Source: Arctopsyche grandis (lineage: Eukaryota; Arthropoda; Insecta; Trichoptera; Hydropsychidae). Taken from it: a DNA stretch of 64,000 nt. The translations under genes and the position numbers were made by a program. The stretch covers positions 7,791,001-7,855,000 of the forward strand of contig NC_135358.1 in the NCBI RefSeq assembly GCF_051622035.1, given 5' to 3'. The notes under the pieces were generated by a model. It did no database searches, was not told where the DNA came from, and saw only the letters and a list, made by a program, of their open reading frames with translations. Positions 45,601-56,632 of the stretch are shown here, in pieces; within the stretch, counting starts at the first letter, position 1, and each line of letters opens with the position of its first letter.

Positions 45601-48600
45601 ATTTATTTGAATATTCATTTGTTTTTTTATTATTAAATTGACTGTCACGAACAAACAAACATATGTATGTATGTATATACTAAGTCTCTTTCGAATCCTT
45701 AGAATCGAAAAAAAATCTAATCGGCGCATATGAATGGAAAAAAATAAATCTTCGGGCTTCGGGGGTGCAGGCGACGGATTCTGGTATACACATAATTTCG
45801 AAAGAAACAATATATATGTTTTTTGTTCGTGACACTCAATTTAATAAAAAAAAAAATGAGTATTCAAATAAATTTATATAAAATAAAACTACTCAAATAA
45901 ATTTATAAAAATGTTTACTATTAGATTAGTCATGTTTAGAGCCCGGAATCTGAAGGGGCTGTTTATTGTTCAAAGATTGTAAATGCATTGTTAAAGGTTT
46001 GCCGAACCTTTTTTACAAAGGATTTACGACAGTTGAACAATAGGCGGCACGTTTCCGGCCCCTTCAGATTCCGACCTCTAGTCATGTTTAAGCGGTTTAT
46101 ATTACACATACCGAGCGAAGCCGGGTAAAACTACTAGTGTTACATACATATGTATACACAAAGTCTCTTTCGAAATTATATATTAGATATAATATACAAA
46201 GTTCATTGAAAATATTGAGAATTCATTTATGATGAATAAGGGTCTGTTCATACCTATCCAGCACGAACCGGCAGCATCAAGTATCCTGCAAGTACGGACA
46301 GTATTCTTTGGTACATTCTATGTGGATGCGTATGAATGCGTGAATGCGCATGCGCGAATAGAGTATGAAAGCGTCCATATAGAATGTACCAAAGAATACT
46401 GTCCGTACTTGTAGGACATCTGCTGTTGCCGGTTCGTGCTGGATAGGTATGAACAGACCTTAAAGTGAAGATTACCAAGATCAAACATGGAACTAGACAA
46501 ACAAAAGAGAGAGCAGGGCCATTACCGCTAAAACAATCATCGTTTAGTAACTCGGTAGTGACTGACTAGTAATATGTATATTGAATGTTGTCTTCACAAA
46601 TCTGTTTCTACATTATTTAATGAGCTTAATCTGCTTTTGCTTTCGTATTACGACAAAATACAACTCCAACAAAGCTTATCTTCATCAGTTCGCCACGCGA
46701 GCTACATTTGAGCGTAGTTCATTTCTCTAGTCTTATCCTATTAGTCTTTTTTGTTTGACTATAAATGAAATTAACGGGGGTTTTCAATGTAAAATATAAT
46801 ATGTATTTTAATAAAATAAATCATAATAAAAATAAATAAGCAATTACTATGTATTGTAATAAAATAAATCAATAACAATGTAAATATAATATATTCGTAT
46901 TAAATAATTTATATAAGATCCTTCGTTTCCTTTTTTTCTTTTCCCCTGGGGAGGTTTATACCTACTTTTGTATTTAGGTTTGCACTTATATTTCACGACA
47001 TCGGTCCATCCGTTCGTAATAAACATTATTTCCTGTTTTTAAGTATTCGGTACTTTTGAGAGTATTATGTACTTTTATTTAATAAAATAAACATCCCTGC
47101 TTAGAGAAAAAAGTATTCAGTTAACCCTTTGAGTGCTGACGTCTTTTCCAATTTCCAACTAGAATTATTTAGAAATCCAATAGAAAGCAGTATAATAAAA
47201 ATTGTAGCTAATACAAACAAACCCTAGATAACTACCGCTGAGGATTTCTAGTTTTGTAAAGGTGTGTTTAGACACTCTAATATATCTTGCAACAATATAA
47301 AATAAGCAAAAGAAGTCTACTAATGAATGTATTTTTCCAAAACTAGTTCCATCTTATTCACATTCCACAATCTGTAATACTCGACAGTTAGGGATTTCCA
47401 TCGGGAAACTCTGCTATGGTTATAAATTCAGAAATTCCGGTGTAAACCAGTCTTTATAAACATTGACACGGATTACACGACCCATGTTCAATGCCTTTTT
47501 TTTCAATGCTACCTGGAAAGGCTTAGCGGGTAGTATCCTTGTTTATTATGCACATGCTCAAAATACAACGCCTATCGGCGTATTTCAGGTCCATGGACTT
47601 GTTGGCAAAACGCCAATCGGCGTTGGTCAGCATTCAAAGGGCTAACAGTAATTGCATACAAAAATAGTCTTAATGAATGGGCATAGCAAGTACTAAAATT
47701 TCATAAGTACATATTCATTGCAGTTATTTATTTTCTAAATATGCGAGAACAATGTAAGTTTCTTGGCTGGCTTTCGTCCTTCATTAGTCGAAAAAAAAGG
47801 TTCACGCCCAAAATATAAACTACGCCCGAAAACAACTCACTTGGCGAACACTGGTTTATATGAATGTTTGTCTGATGCTGCGTACGCACCAAGCTAACGA
47901 ACGGCCCATAGGCCAACTTTTAAAACCGTACAAAATATCGAAATAAAAATTAAATTAAATATCAAAATTAAAACTATTATTGTTATATTAAAATTAAATT
48001 CAAATATAAAAATAAAATTATAATCATTATATTAAAATTAAAATAAAATATTGAAAGTTAAAACAGAACATACACAATTTAAATAAATTTTCGAGATTGA
48101 GCTAAAATTAGATCATCAACAATCACATACAGGTAGTCCTCGACTCAAGATGTTTTGACCGCTACTGTATTCACACACAATTCCGGCCGTCGATGATCGG
48201 TAAAAAAAACATTTGACAAAAAATCGTCGGTGTTTTGTCAAAGGGTTTTTTTTTTCTTTCGTCGAAATAAAATTAATAGAGAATTCTATATTTTAAGTCG
48301 GTCGGCAATCACAAACAAAAACAATGTAAAAATCACACATCATCCGATAAATTTTACCTATGAGCTGATTTATTTATTAATATTATTTCCTTTTGTGATG
48401 ACCGACAAGAGGATGGATTTTGATCGAATGGGAGCAAATTCATGAATATACAAATACAGTCTCAAATCAACGCATACAACCGTATATAGGCTAAAGTGTG
48501 ATGCCGTATAATTGTTTTCTCAGAGAACAGTGGATATCGTGACGACTTTTAAGAAATAATAACAATTTTTTTTCACTCGTAAGCAGAGAAATTATAATAT

Positions 48601-49459
48601 TTCTCTAGTTGTAAATGCGTATCGTCGTAATTCAAAACATTGTTGTATTTCAAAACATCAACGATGATCTCATTTTAGCTCAATCTCGCTCTTTAGCTTA
48701 ATTTTGATATTTGTTTTTCAATTTTTCTAATTTAATTTTTATTTCGATATTTTGTACGCTACTGGTTTTAAAAGTTGGCCTGTGGGCCGTTCGTTGGCTT
48801 GGTGCGTACGCACCATGAGAATTTGTGAAAACATCGGGTGTCATCTTCATTTGACTATACATAGAATATATAAAAATAAATAAGAAGTAAACTACCTTTA
48901 AGTGATGTTCGCTGAACACATATGGCCCCATTTCATTAAAATGTGGTTTTACGTTGTTAGGATTGGCAGTAACCTCATCAGCATTCGATAAATTATATAA
49001 AAACAGTTCCAAGTACATTGGAATGGGTGTTTCGCGCCACATTTCATAGCTCTTCGATGAATTAGTCAATACAAGTTGCTAAAAATATATAAAAACTTGA
49101 TACAATTTCAAAAAAATATGAATTCAGTCTATAATAAAAACATTGTATTGAAAACAAAATCATTATAATTGCAGATAATATGTTATTCATATGTTAATCA
49201 ATTCATATTAGAAGTTAATTTTAAATATGAATCATAAGAGTGAGTCGCCAAAGATTCAGATTCGTCATGCTAAACATTATTTACATCTTGTTTTACATAT
49301 ATTAAAGCATGAATGGATAAACTTGGAAATACTCACGCTTTTTAGCATCGAAAGGAATATTGCAGGCCATAAAACCAATAGTATAATGCAGGCTATGAGC
49401 AAAAAGGATCCACAGCCGAAGAAGAAAGCAAGTTGGCACTTTTTTGAACAGCACGCCAT
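42647..49459 (-). CDS. CD36-family scavenger receptor class B, croquemort-like, gene B (eight exons, 490 aa)
   Basis: Coding exons: 49459-49337, 49078-48896, 45059-44934, 44818-44609, 44529-44318, 43425-43162, 43077-42970, 42893-42647; all GT-AG, phases 0,0,0,0,2,2,2. Exon 1 gives a cysteine-flanked membrane anchor (MACCSKKC, then a 20-residue hydrophobic run). The ectodomain holds KPHFNEMGPYVF, TAGELLFEGYED, CFC and PAFVSFPHFYLADP; a second membrane segment and a short tail of about 20 residues close the protein. Several N-glycosylation sequons are seen. Best fit is the croquemort-type subgroup of apoptotic-cell and lipid receptors (family knowledge). A 5' UTR acceptor lies at 49479-49478, 18 bases before the ATG. 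Intron 2 (3.8 kb) and intron 5 (0.9 kb) are swollen by mobile elements. Confidence 0.92.
43579..44090. mobile_element. 512-bp MULE-like TIR element with 9-bp TSD and internal hairpin
   Basis: Perfect 9-bp duplication GACGAACTC (43570-43578 and 44091-44099). TIRs: GGTACCACTTTAATATACGG and, inverted, GGTGCTACTTTAGTATGCGG, continuing into GTCTACC. Inside lies a hairpin of about 110-bp arms (about 43675-43788 and 43806-43915) that share AACATATCTTAGCAGCCAAC and contain CCTAA-like runs. A 49-codon frame (43920-44069) lies between hairpin and right TIR. The element occupies intron 5 of CD36 gene B. Confidence 0.88.
45087..45478 (-). mobile_element. 5'-truncated LINE (family C copy 2)
   Basis: Matches 27840-28310, the 3' end of the family C LINE (GGACCATTGTTGCATTACAG, AAGAACCTAATGC, AATAATGATGAATACAGACT). 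It lies in intron 2 of CD36 gene B. Confidence 0.75.
45488..46138. repeat. Repeat family D, complete, with inverted arms
   Basis: Both ends read outward as ACTAGT(A/G)GTTTTACCCGG, then GTATTTGTAATATAAACCGC. Arms are about 170 bp. The right arm is interrupted at 45938-46079. Termini CTAG followed by T suggest two Helitron-like 3' ends tail to tail, but a TIR element is equally possible. It lies in CD36 gene B intron 2. Confidence 0.65.
45938..46079. mobile_element. 142-bp nested TIR element with 10-12 bp TSD
   Basis: TIRs AGAGCCCGGAATCTGAAGGG and, inverted, AGAGGTCGGAATCTGAAGGG. The host sequence AGTCATGTTT is duplicated (45928-45937 and 46080-46089); shifting the junction allows up to 12 bp. 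The opposite arm of the host repeat (45530-45560) preserves the uninterrupted site. The length suits a Mutator-like mechanism. Confidence 0.82.
46240..46459. repeat. 220-bp foldback element
   Basis: Arms of about 100 bp: GGTCTGTTCATACCTATCCA at both ends and TACGGACAGTATTCTTTGGT near the middle, around a GC-rich centre (GCGCATGCGCGAA). Right flank TTAA, left flank ATAA: possibly a TTAA-target element with one mutated side. Confidence 0.65.
47121..47645. mobile_element. piggyBac-like TTAA-bounded element, copy 2 (inverse of 15126)
   Basis: Left TTAACCCTTTGAGTGCTGAC; the right boundary has decayed to CTAA. The body matches 15126-15711 inverted (AACGCCAATCGGCGTT, GTAACATTG-like and CCTAGATAACTACCG segments). 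No transposase is encoded. It lies in CD36 gene B intron 2. Confidence 0.72.
47879..48812. repeat. 930-bp long-TIR element
   Basis: Ends share GCGTACGCACCAAGC, AACGAACGGCCCA and GGCCAACTTTTAAAACC in inverse orientation; the homology runs on into AATATCGAAATAAAAATTAA. A second inverted pair (GAGATTGAGCTAAAAT at about 48090, inverted near 48670) lies further in. The interior encodes nothing I recognise. It lies in CD36 gene B intron 2. Confidence 0.6.
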
Positions 49460-49479
49460 CGTGGATATTATGTGTTTCT

Positions 49480-50397
49480 GTAAAGATAGCCAATCATAAA
49501 AAAAATAGCATACATAATCGTATAAGTACTGGCGTAGGAATAACATGCACGACTGATTCAAGATTACGCTCAATCATCCTTCCTCAAACATAATTAAATA
49601 ATAAAATAAGAAAAACATATTGAATTCCAAATCAGTGATGCATATTTGAAAGGTGATGCTCACCGTTGTCACGTAACATATGTATTATATAATTTATACA
49701 AAATGAATATAACACGTTTGCTAACGTGTATTTATTGCCGAAGCTGATTACCAGATTTAAAAACAGTGATAAGACTGATATAGAGCTTTCGATGCAACGA
49801 AGACATTGAGAAGAACCAAAATTTACAATGTTGCATAATTTCAAAACAAAGGATTCTCATACATAATATGTATTGTGATTTGATGGTGGCGTGATTTTAA
49901 GATTACGAAGAAACGAAACATCAACAATGTAGTCAATGTAGTAGAACAAACGGTAATCACTCATTTTGATAAGCTGTTATTAAATGAAAGTTGCATAGGT
50001 ATATTATAATACAATACAGCATCATTATATCATCATATATATAAAAACGGTAATATGTGTGTGTGTGTGTGTGTCCTAACTCTCGCCGAACATAATGAAT
50101 GAATCGATAAATTAATTTTTCGACGAGACGACTTTGTCGCGACTCGAACTGCCTGAATATGGGTCTAAATTGAGCTAATGGTCACGTGCATCACGCCAAA
50201 TCCAATTCTTCATTTCGCCTTTTTTTTTAAGCATTAATTGAAATATTCCTTTTCGCAATATAAAAATACGTAATTATAATAATTTTATTAAGCGAGGTTT
50301 TGAACCATTTTTTTTTCTTTTCATATAAAACAATTAAATATATTTTTTTAATTGAAATTATTGAAATTAATTTATATTTTAGCGATATTTGAAAAAT
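49480..50397. other. Upstream region of CD36 gene B, no further gene seen
   Basis: AT-rich, with a GT microsatellite at about 50057-50075. A first non-coding exon and promoter of gene B should lie here, but I cannot place them. Confidence 0.4.
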
Positions 50398-50476
50398 AAA
50401 ATTAATTCCAAATCGCGGAATCGAACTAAGGCCCCCTCGCCCAGAACAGGTCGCTAGCCATTAGACTACGGCCTCG
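50398..50476 (-). mobile_element. tRNA-like SINE head
   Basis: Read on the minus strand: A box TAGTCTAATGG and B box GTTCGATTCC at normal spacing, with no pairing acceptor stem. It abuts AT-rich sequence like that of repeat family A, so both may be parts of one SINE-type repeat. Confidence 0.55.
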
Positions 50477-50631
50477 ACAGAAAAAACGCTCTAAAATTAC
50501 GATTATCCTTTAGAAGTATGGGGAACCAATCATTCGCGTATCTTCGGCTTTCGTTCGAATCGATTTCCGATTTCTTATGATGGGGATGGGGAACAAATAT
50601 GGGAACAAAAACAACCAGTATGGGGAACAAA

Positions 50632-50848
50632 ATTTTTTTTTTCATATTTTTCATTATTTTCAGTTTTTTCATTTTTTTCATATTTTTCATATTTTTCATA
50701 TTTTTCATTATTTTCATATTTTTCATTTTTTTTTCATATTTTTCATTTTTTTCATATTTTTCATATTTTTCATTTTTTCATATTTTTCATTATTTTCATA
50801 TTTTTCATATTTTTCATTTTTTTCATTTTTTTCATAATTTTCATTTTT
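50632..50848. repeat. Minisatellite of TTTTTCATA-type 9-mers
   Basis: Roughly 20 imperfect tandem copies of a 9-bp unit. Open frames on both strands here (F/I-rich and K/M/N-rich) result from the repeat and are not genes. Confidence 0.85.
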
Positions 50849-50999
50849 TTGCGCCTTTGTCTTTCCGAAACCAGTCGATTCCATATCTTTAACTTTATTT
50901 TTATTCGAGTTTCAATTTCTTTTCGAAACCACCCGTTGAAATCAACGGGCCCTACACTATGTTTATATAATGACAAAGACACGTGTAAATGTTATTTCA

Positions 51000-51100
51000 T
51001 CAGGAAAAACATCAGACTATTGATTCCAATACTTATCCAATATTGAACACAACAATACTAGATTTTTAGTTAAAGACCGCAAAAGCCAAAAAACTATAAA
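51000..51100. repeat. Repeat family B, fragment
   Basis: Shares AAAAACATCAGACTATTGAT and AGACCGCAAAAGCC with 40165-40260. Confidence 0.65.
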
Positions 51101-51599
51101 AATGATCAGTGGACTAAAGAAAGAAGTAAATTTCCGGGATATTTTAAGCGTAGTATATGTATAGTTACAAAAATATTTCATATTTAGAATTTTATAAAGA
51201 AATAAAAGAAAATAAGAAACGTTTGCACCAAATTAGCAGTGTAGATAAATATAGCAACAGAGATGATGAAATTGAGAGTGAGAATGAAGATGATTAAATT
51301 CAACAATTATTTTTTAAGCCCACTTTTCATGTTCCTAACTACATATGTACGTACATATGTATGTATGTTTCGGTTATTATGAAAGTGGAATAAGTCATGT
51401 AATATTTCATTTGATATAATTGGACTTTTACATACATTTGTTATAAAAATTATTTTGATACCACATAAAAATATATTTATACATTATGATTCTTAGCTTT
51501 ATAGATACAATCTTTTCTGTAATGGTGGAATTTTATGATTACCTTGTAAAATAATGGTATTTTTGGTACCTTAAATGACTTATTTCACTTAAATAATAT

Positions 51600-52030
51600 T
51601 TTATTTATTTTTTACATATATACCAGGAAGGCCTTACAGATATACCCCAATGCGTCTTCCTGGCCAATTACAATTACAATGCAGCATTTTATTACAAGTC
51701 ATTGAATTACGAGACACTGAAAAACTCGCAAATTAACGAGACATCTATGAACTGTACATAAATTTTATTGTACATTAATCTTCAAATAGTGGTGACATAG
51801 AAGGATTTATAGCCAATTTTTAAACGGGAACCGTTTCAACAATGAAATCAGAGAAAATTGGCAAATTCTGATAGGAAACGATCGACCTGGAGTCACAATA
51901 TCCAAGTCTGACCAGCAGCACTACAGATGTACTCAAAAAAATTCTTTTACAATCGAGGTCAGCTTATGGGATCGAACCCGGTGCCTCTCGGTGTTAAGCA
52001 GAAGCTTAACGACCGGGCTATGCTGCTGGC
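51600..52030 (-). mobile_element. tRNA-derived SINE, subfamily 1, near full length
   Basis: On the minus strand: head CAGCAGCATAGCCCGGTCG, B box GGTTCGATCCC, body with GATCGTTTCCTATCAGAA, and a 3' end CCTTCCTGGTATATATG followed by an A-rich tail. Confidence 0.8.
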
Positions 52031-52089
52031 TATAATTATAAAGAAAAAAGGTAAACATTTTTTTGTTAATTGTTCTCTTTTTTTGTCTA

Positions 52090-52350
52090 TGACACTTGGC
52101 AACCCTAATCCTACCCGCTATGTCACAAATATCTGAATTTGATTTATGTACAATATGTAAAATTTATGTGCAAGTATAAATACATTCATTCATTAATTAA
52201 TTCATTGTTAATTTCGTGCTCTTAAGCCTCGCTAAATATAGCGATTTATGTAATAAAAAATGCTGCAATGTTGTAATTAATTGTCTAAAAAGGCGCATTG
52301 GGGTTTACCTGTTAGGCCTTCCTGGTATATTTCTATGTAAAAATAAATAA
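52090..52350 (+). mobile_element. 5'-truncated SINE, subfamily 1
   Basis: Begins TGACACTTGGCAACCC, contains GATTTATGTACAATATG as in the SINE at 9491, and ends CCTTCCTGGTATATTTCT plus A-rich tail. It stands head-to-head with the copy at 51600-52030, giving the pair inverted ends. Confidence 0.7.
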
Positions 52351-55034
52351 AACACATAATTCCATGTTTAGAAAGACATCGGACATATAAATATTGAAAT
52401 GTCGAAAAATACTTGTTTTAAAGGTCAAGTTACACCAACGAATTGGTGACTCCATTTCGACATATGACTCAAAATTAAAATAAAAATAGCGTATATTTTA
52501 AAGAATAAAAAATCAAAGTACATCTACCCTATCCCACACACTGATAACGAATGACACACTCTTATGTAGAATATGAACAATATCATGTTCAAAGTTTAGC
52601 ATAAATCACTGTTGGTTTTAGAATATTGCAATAAACTGCGAAAATCATTATAATAATAAGTGATAATAAACACATTTATAAAATATAAACGGTTGCATTT
52701 TTCACAACCACATTGTGACTAATGAAACATGGGGCAGAGATCATTAAACACATGATAGTTTACGACGGAAACACTCATTCAATTACGTATGCATCCTTAG
52801 ATAGATACAAATATAGGCGCAAGTATTGGATGATAATTATATTCAAGCATGCACAGATAGATATATTGAGCAATAGTGAGATAGTAATTCATACACACTA
52901 TGAAGGTTTTATCTCACTGTTAGTAATTTACACAAATTACACCGAATGGCGATTTGAATTCATTACCATAAAAATCACAGTTTCATTTGTTCATTTTGTT
53001 CACAATAACAAAGTCAAATAAGTCAAAATGCTAATGCTATCGCAAGTTCAATCTGCAATTTGGCAATACAATGCATCCTGATAAAATTGCAATCAGTTGC
53101 AGACAAACTTCAATGTATCTACAATGTAAAGATGAATGCTAATTTGTCTGCTGTACAAATCTGTAGTTTTAAATTTGAAACCAACAAATTTATTGTAACA
53201 AATCACGTTGTGATTTAACTTGAACCGTATGCTACATATAATTCTGAATAAAGTTCCATTTTTTTTACCCGCCTCGATCCGCTTGAGCATTCCTTTCGAA
53301 TAGTATTTTAATTTTATGAATGTTTCCTATCACAGTAGAGTTTTGATTACCCAGTCTAAATGACTATTAGATGATTGTGATAAAGAACACACAATAATAC
53401 ATACATTTTATGGAAATATGTATGTTGAAATTAGCTCTCTTTTTGTACACGCCAAATCACATACATTTTTCTGACATGAATGTAAGTCAAATTCTTCCAG
53501 TCTTTGAAACCAATAGTACTTCTTGTCTTTCATAGTAAACTCTAAATATCGAAAAACTTCAAAATGTACCAGAAAATTATCTTCGTCTCTCTATTCTTGT
53601 TTAATTCGTCTGGAGATAAGCCACATTGTTCCATCAATCAAATTTAGGAATCCAAAATCCTTTTGATCGATCTATCAATTCACTGATAAAATATTCAATT
53701 CATCTATTGCTCACTTAAACTGTATAAATGCTAATATGGTACGACAATATTGAAACATGAAGAACAAATCACGAACATAATAAAGAATCAATAAGGTCAG
53801 TTTATACAATCAAGATAAACAAGGTTTTGTGTACTGTATAATATTCAATCATGAATGTTTTAACATAATTCATAAAATGATAAAAAAAAAATCTCAATAA
53901 AATAGTTTAAAAAAACTTAACAATAATATCATAATTATGTAACAAAAAGCGATTCCTTTACCCCGTTGTAATTTATTCGACCGTTCACTGCAAATTTCTC
54001 ATTCATTCTTATACCAAAACGTACCTTTGCACTCAAAGAGGACCTCAACCTTAATAACTCATTCTCAAATTTCAATCAGAATGAGACATTAATTTTCTTT
54101 GTGTTCCATTGTAACACATACAACTGTTTACCAGTTACTGCATTACGAGTTCATTAATCAGCCTTCAGATCTATCTTATCGTTTCGAATATATTATTATT
54201 CGCATACATAACATTTTAATTAATGCATATTAAAGTCCATTGAATTTAATGCGCAAATTGAAATGAATAAAATATACGATAAGCAGTTAAATGTAAATGA
54301 ACCTTTCACTTGTACAAAAACATAATGAGATTAATGTGCTATGAATATAATTGAAAAATAGAACAAAGTTACATACATACATATGGTTTCTTTATACGTC
54401 GTACAAAAATATAAACTGGGCGATAAATAACCAGTCATCGCGAGAGAGTATTTTTAAATAATATGTTTAATATTGGGTATAAAACTTTCAATATATGGAC
54501 TAAATAATTGTTTTAGTGTAGAAAAAAGATCGTAATAAAAAAATTAAACAAAGATAATAGTAAATGGAACAAAAATATTGATGGGAATGAAATGACGTAC
54601 GTTACATGCGACGAGCCAGCACACAGCCCACCACCGACTAAACTAAAAGTTTTATGGCAGCTGTCACTGTGACAGTCATACTTGTGTACACACACGTGCG
54701 TAATCGCGTCTTAGCACTAGACGCGGTGTTATAACGCGCACTTTATATATTTTAATTTTTAATGCTCTTTTATATAAAAATTAATCTTCGTAACTATGAT
54801 TACTGTGATTATTGAATATAATTTTAAGAAATAACAGCAAAAGTGCGGAACAGTTTAAAAATTTTTTGGTATTTGGTATTATGTTTGAGAAATAAATGTA
54901 CTGCGTGCTATCACAGTGGGTATATATAATGAGAATTATATTTCGATGCTGTCTATCAGTAGATATTAAATATCTATTTTTCTCTTTTATGAATCATTCC
55001 TAATGCTAGTGCGGTAAACAGATTATTTCACACA
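52351..55034. other. Intergenic, no gene seen
   Basis: AT-rich, with scattered short ORFs lacking domains. Slightly less AT-rich at 54590-54730, with no frame I trust. Confidence 0.5.
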
Positions 55035-55200
55035 TGAAAATCGTTGCTATAAAAATCGCGAATACGGAATATCTGACACTCCAATTCTCGCAGTATGATA
55101 GTTAACGGGGATAACTCTAGGGTGATGGAATTTTCAAGTGCCATTTATTCCGAGAGTGAGGTTTTAGTGACATAATCATCAAACCGCTAGAACATTCTTC
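55035..55200. repeat. MITE family G, copy 3
   Basis: Shares AAAATCGCGAATACGGAATA and GTTTTAGTGACATAAT motifs with copies 1 and 2; diverged. Confidence 0.6.
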
Positions 55201-55848
55201 GAGCCATTCACGAAACCAATAGTAGCTTGGTTTATTGGAATATCTCAACAATAAGTAGCTTCACTATATGTAAGTTTCCTCACGGAATGAGATAAGAATA
55301 AAGAAAAGGCACTAGATATGAATAAAAAAACATAAACATATTTGCAGCAGTTTCAGCATACTTTGAAACACCTCTCATTCTCATCTCATTTATAAATGTA
55401 ATTAAATTAAATTTGTGATGCAAAGATAAAATTTCAAAAATTTAAGTCGTTGAACATTATTTTATTTAGTGTTTGACCACTTCGACTTTTCAATTTTGAA
55501 TAAGTCAGATGTAGAGAGCAGGGGCGTCATTTCAGCTTTTGACTTTCAAGAGGGGGTGGGTGGGTGTATTATATTAAAAAAATGAGTGTATATGAATTTT
55601 AACTATTTCTTTTAATAACTTTTTTTATATATATTTTTATCAATAAAATTAATAGTAAAATAATTTTAAAGGATAAACGAGTCTTAAAAATATATTTCAA
55701 AGTAAGACAAACAACAAAACAAAATATATTTGCGAGTTGATATTTTTTTTCTCCGAAAAATCGACGTGTTTATATTGGGTGACCGTGAAAAAGTCGAAAA
55801 TATTCGTTTATCATGCATACACATGAAAAACGGTTAGTATATATATAT

Positions 55849-56017
55849 CAGTGGCGTGCGGTAAAAGTCTCTCTCCCCCCGTCGTACATCCTCACTTAAT
55901 TTGCGCGAGCAGGATACAACAGGAACAAGAGGAACAGGCTTTTCCTCCCGTATCCTGCGCGCGCACATTAAACAAGACTATATGACAAAAGAGAGATAAT
56001 TTCACTGCATGCCACTA
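55849..56017. mobile_element. 169-bp TIR MITE nested in the 1.85-kb element
   Basis: Ends CAGTGGCGTGCGGTAAAAG and, inverted, TAGTGGCATGCAGTGAAAT, flanked by ATATATAT on both sides (low-complexity, so weak as a duplication). The centre shares GCGCGAGCAGGATACAA and TTTTCCTCCCGTAT with the foldback element at 29876. Confidence 0.55.
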
Positions 56018-56039
56018 ATATATATTATATATACATAGT

Positions 56040-56161
56040 ACCGTTTAGCGTGCACCTTTTTTTTTTTTGATCTTTCGACTTAAGATCTTTCGATTTTCGA
56101 TCTTTGCCTTCCGATATTTGCTTTTTCGACCATTTCACTTTCGGTCCCGTGAGGTAGATCC
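56040..56161. repeat. Foldback MITE family F, single arm (copy 3)
   Basis: Carries TCTTTCGATTTTCGATCTTT, TTGCCTTCCGATATTTG and ends TCCCGTGAGGTAGATCC, the inverse of the family F terminus. The opposite arm is missing. Confidence 0.7.
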
Positions 56162-56632
56162 TTAAAAATTTTTTGTCCATCATCCACAAGCTCCTTATAC
56201 AGTGTCTAAACTCTCCTTCCATTTTTCTATTTTTTATCATGGGATGCACATCAAAACGCCTCCGTGCTTTTTTATTGCCTTCTTGAGCTTCTTCTTCCAA
56301 CAACAACGCGATTATATATAATTTTTCGTTCGATAAACGCCGAAAAATTTTTGCTGACTTGTATTCTGACGCGTAGCTACGAATGCACGTGTATGCATTC
56401 ATATTGTAAGTACTCGACAATACGACGTAAGCAATATTGCGCAGTATCGTCATGGCCTGTAATGTATAAGTAAGCCGATTTTGCCTTGCACTCGGCCAAA
56501 GTGCTATAAGCGTGACGTGACCGCGACGTGTAGGTAGATATGAATAGAAATGTAATAAAATTACATATTCGAAACGGAGTCGTGCAGTGCTCTTAAGTAT
56601 CACATTACAGACTGAACGATAGCTTCAGCAGC

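Noticed and set aside
50466-50892. Four overlapping ORFs on both strands
   Set aside because: Low-complexity translations of the 9-bp minisatellite.
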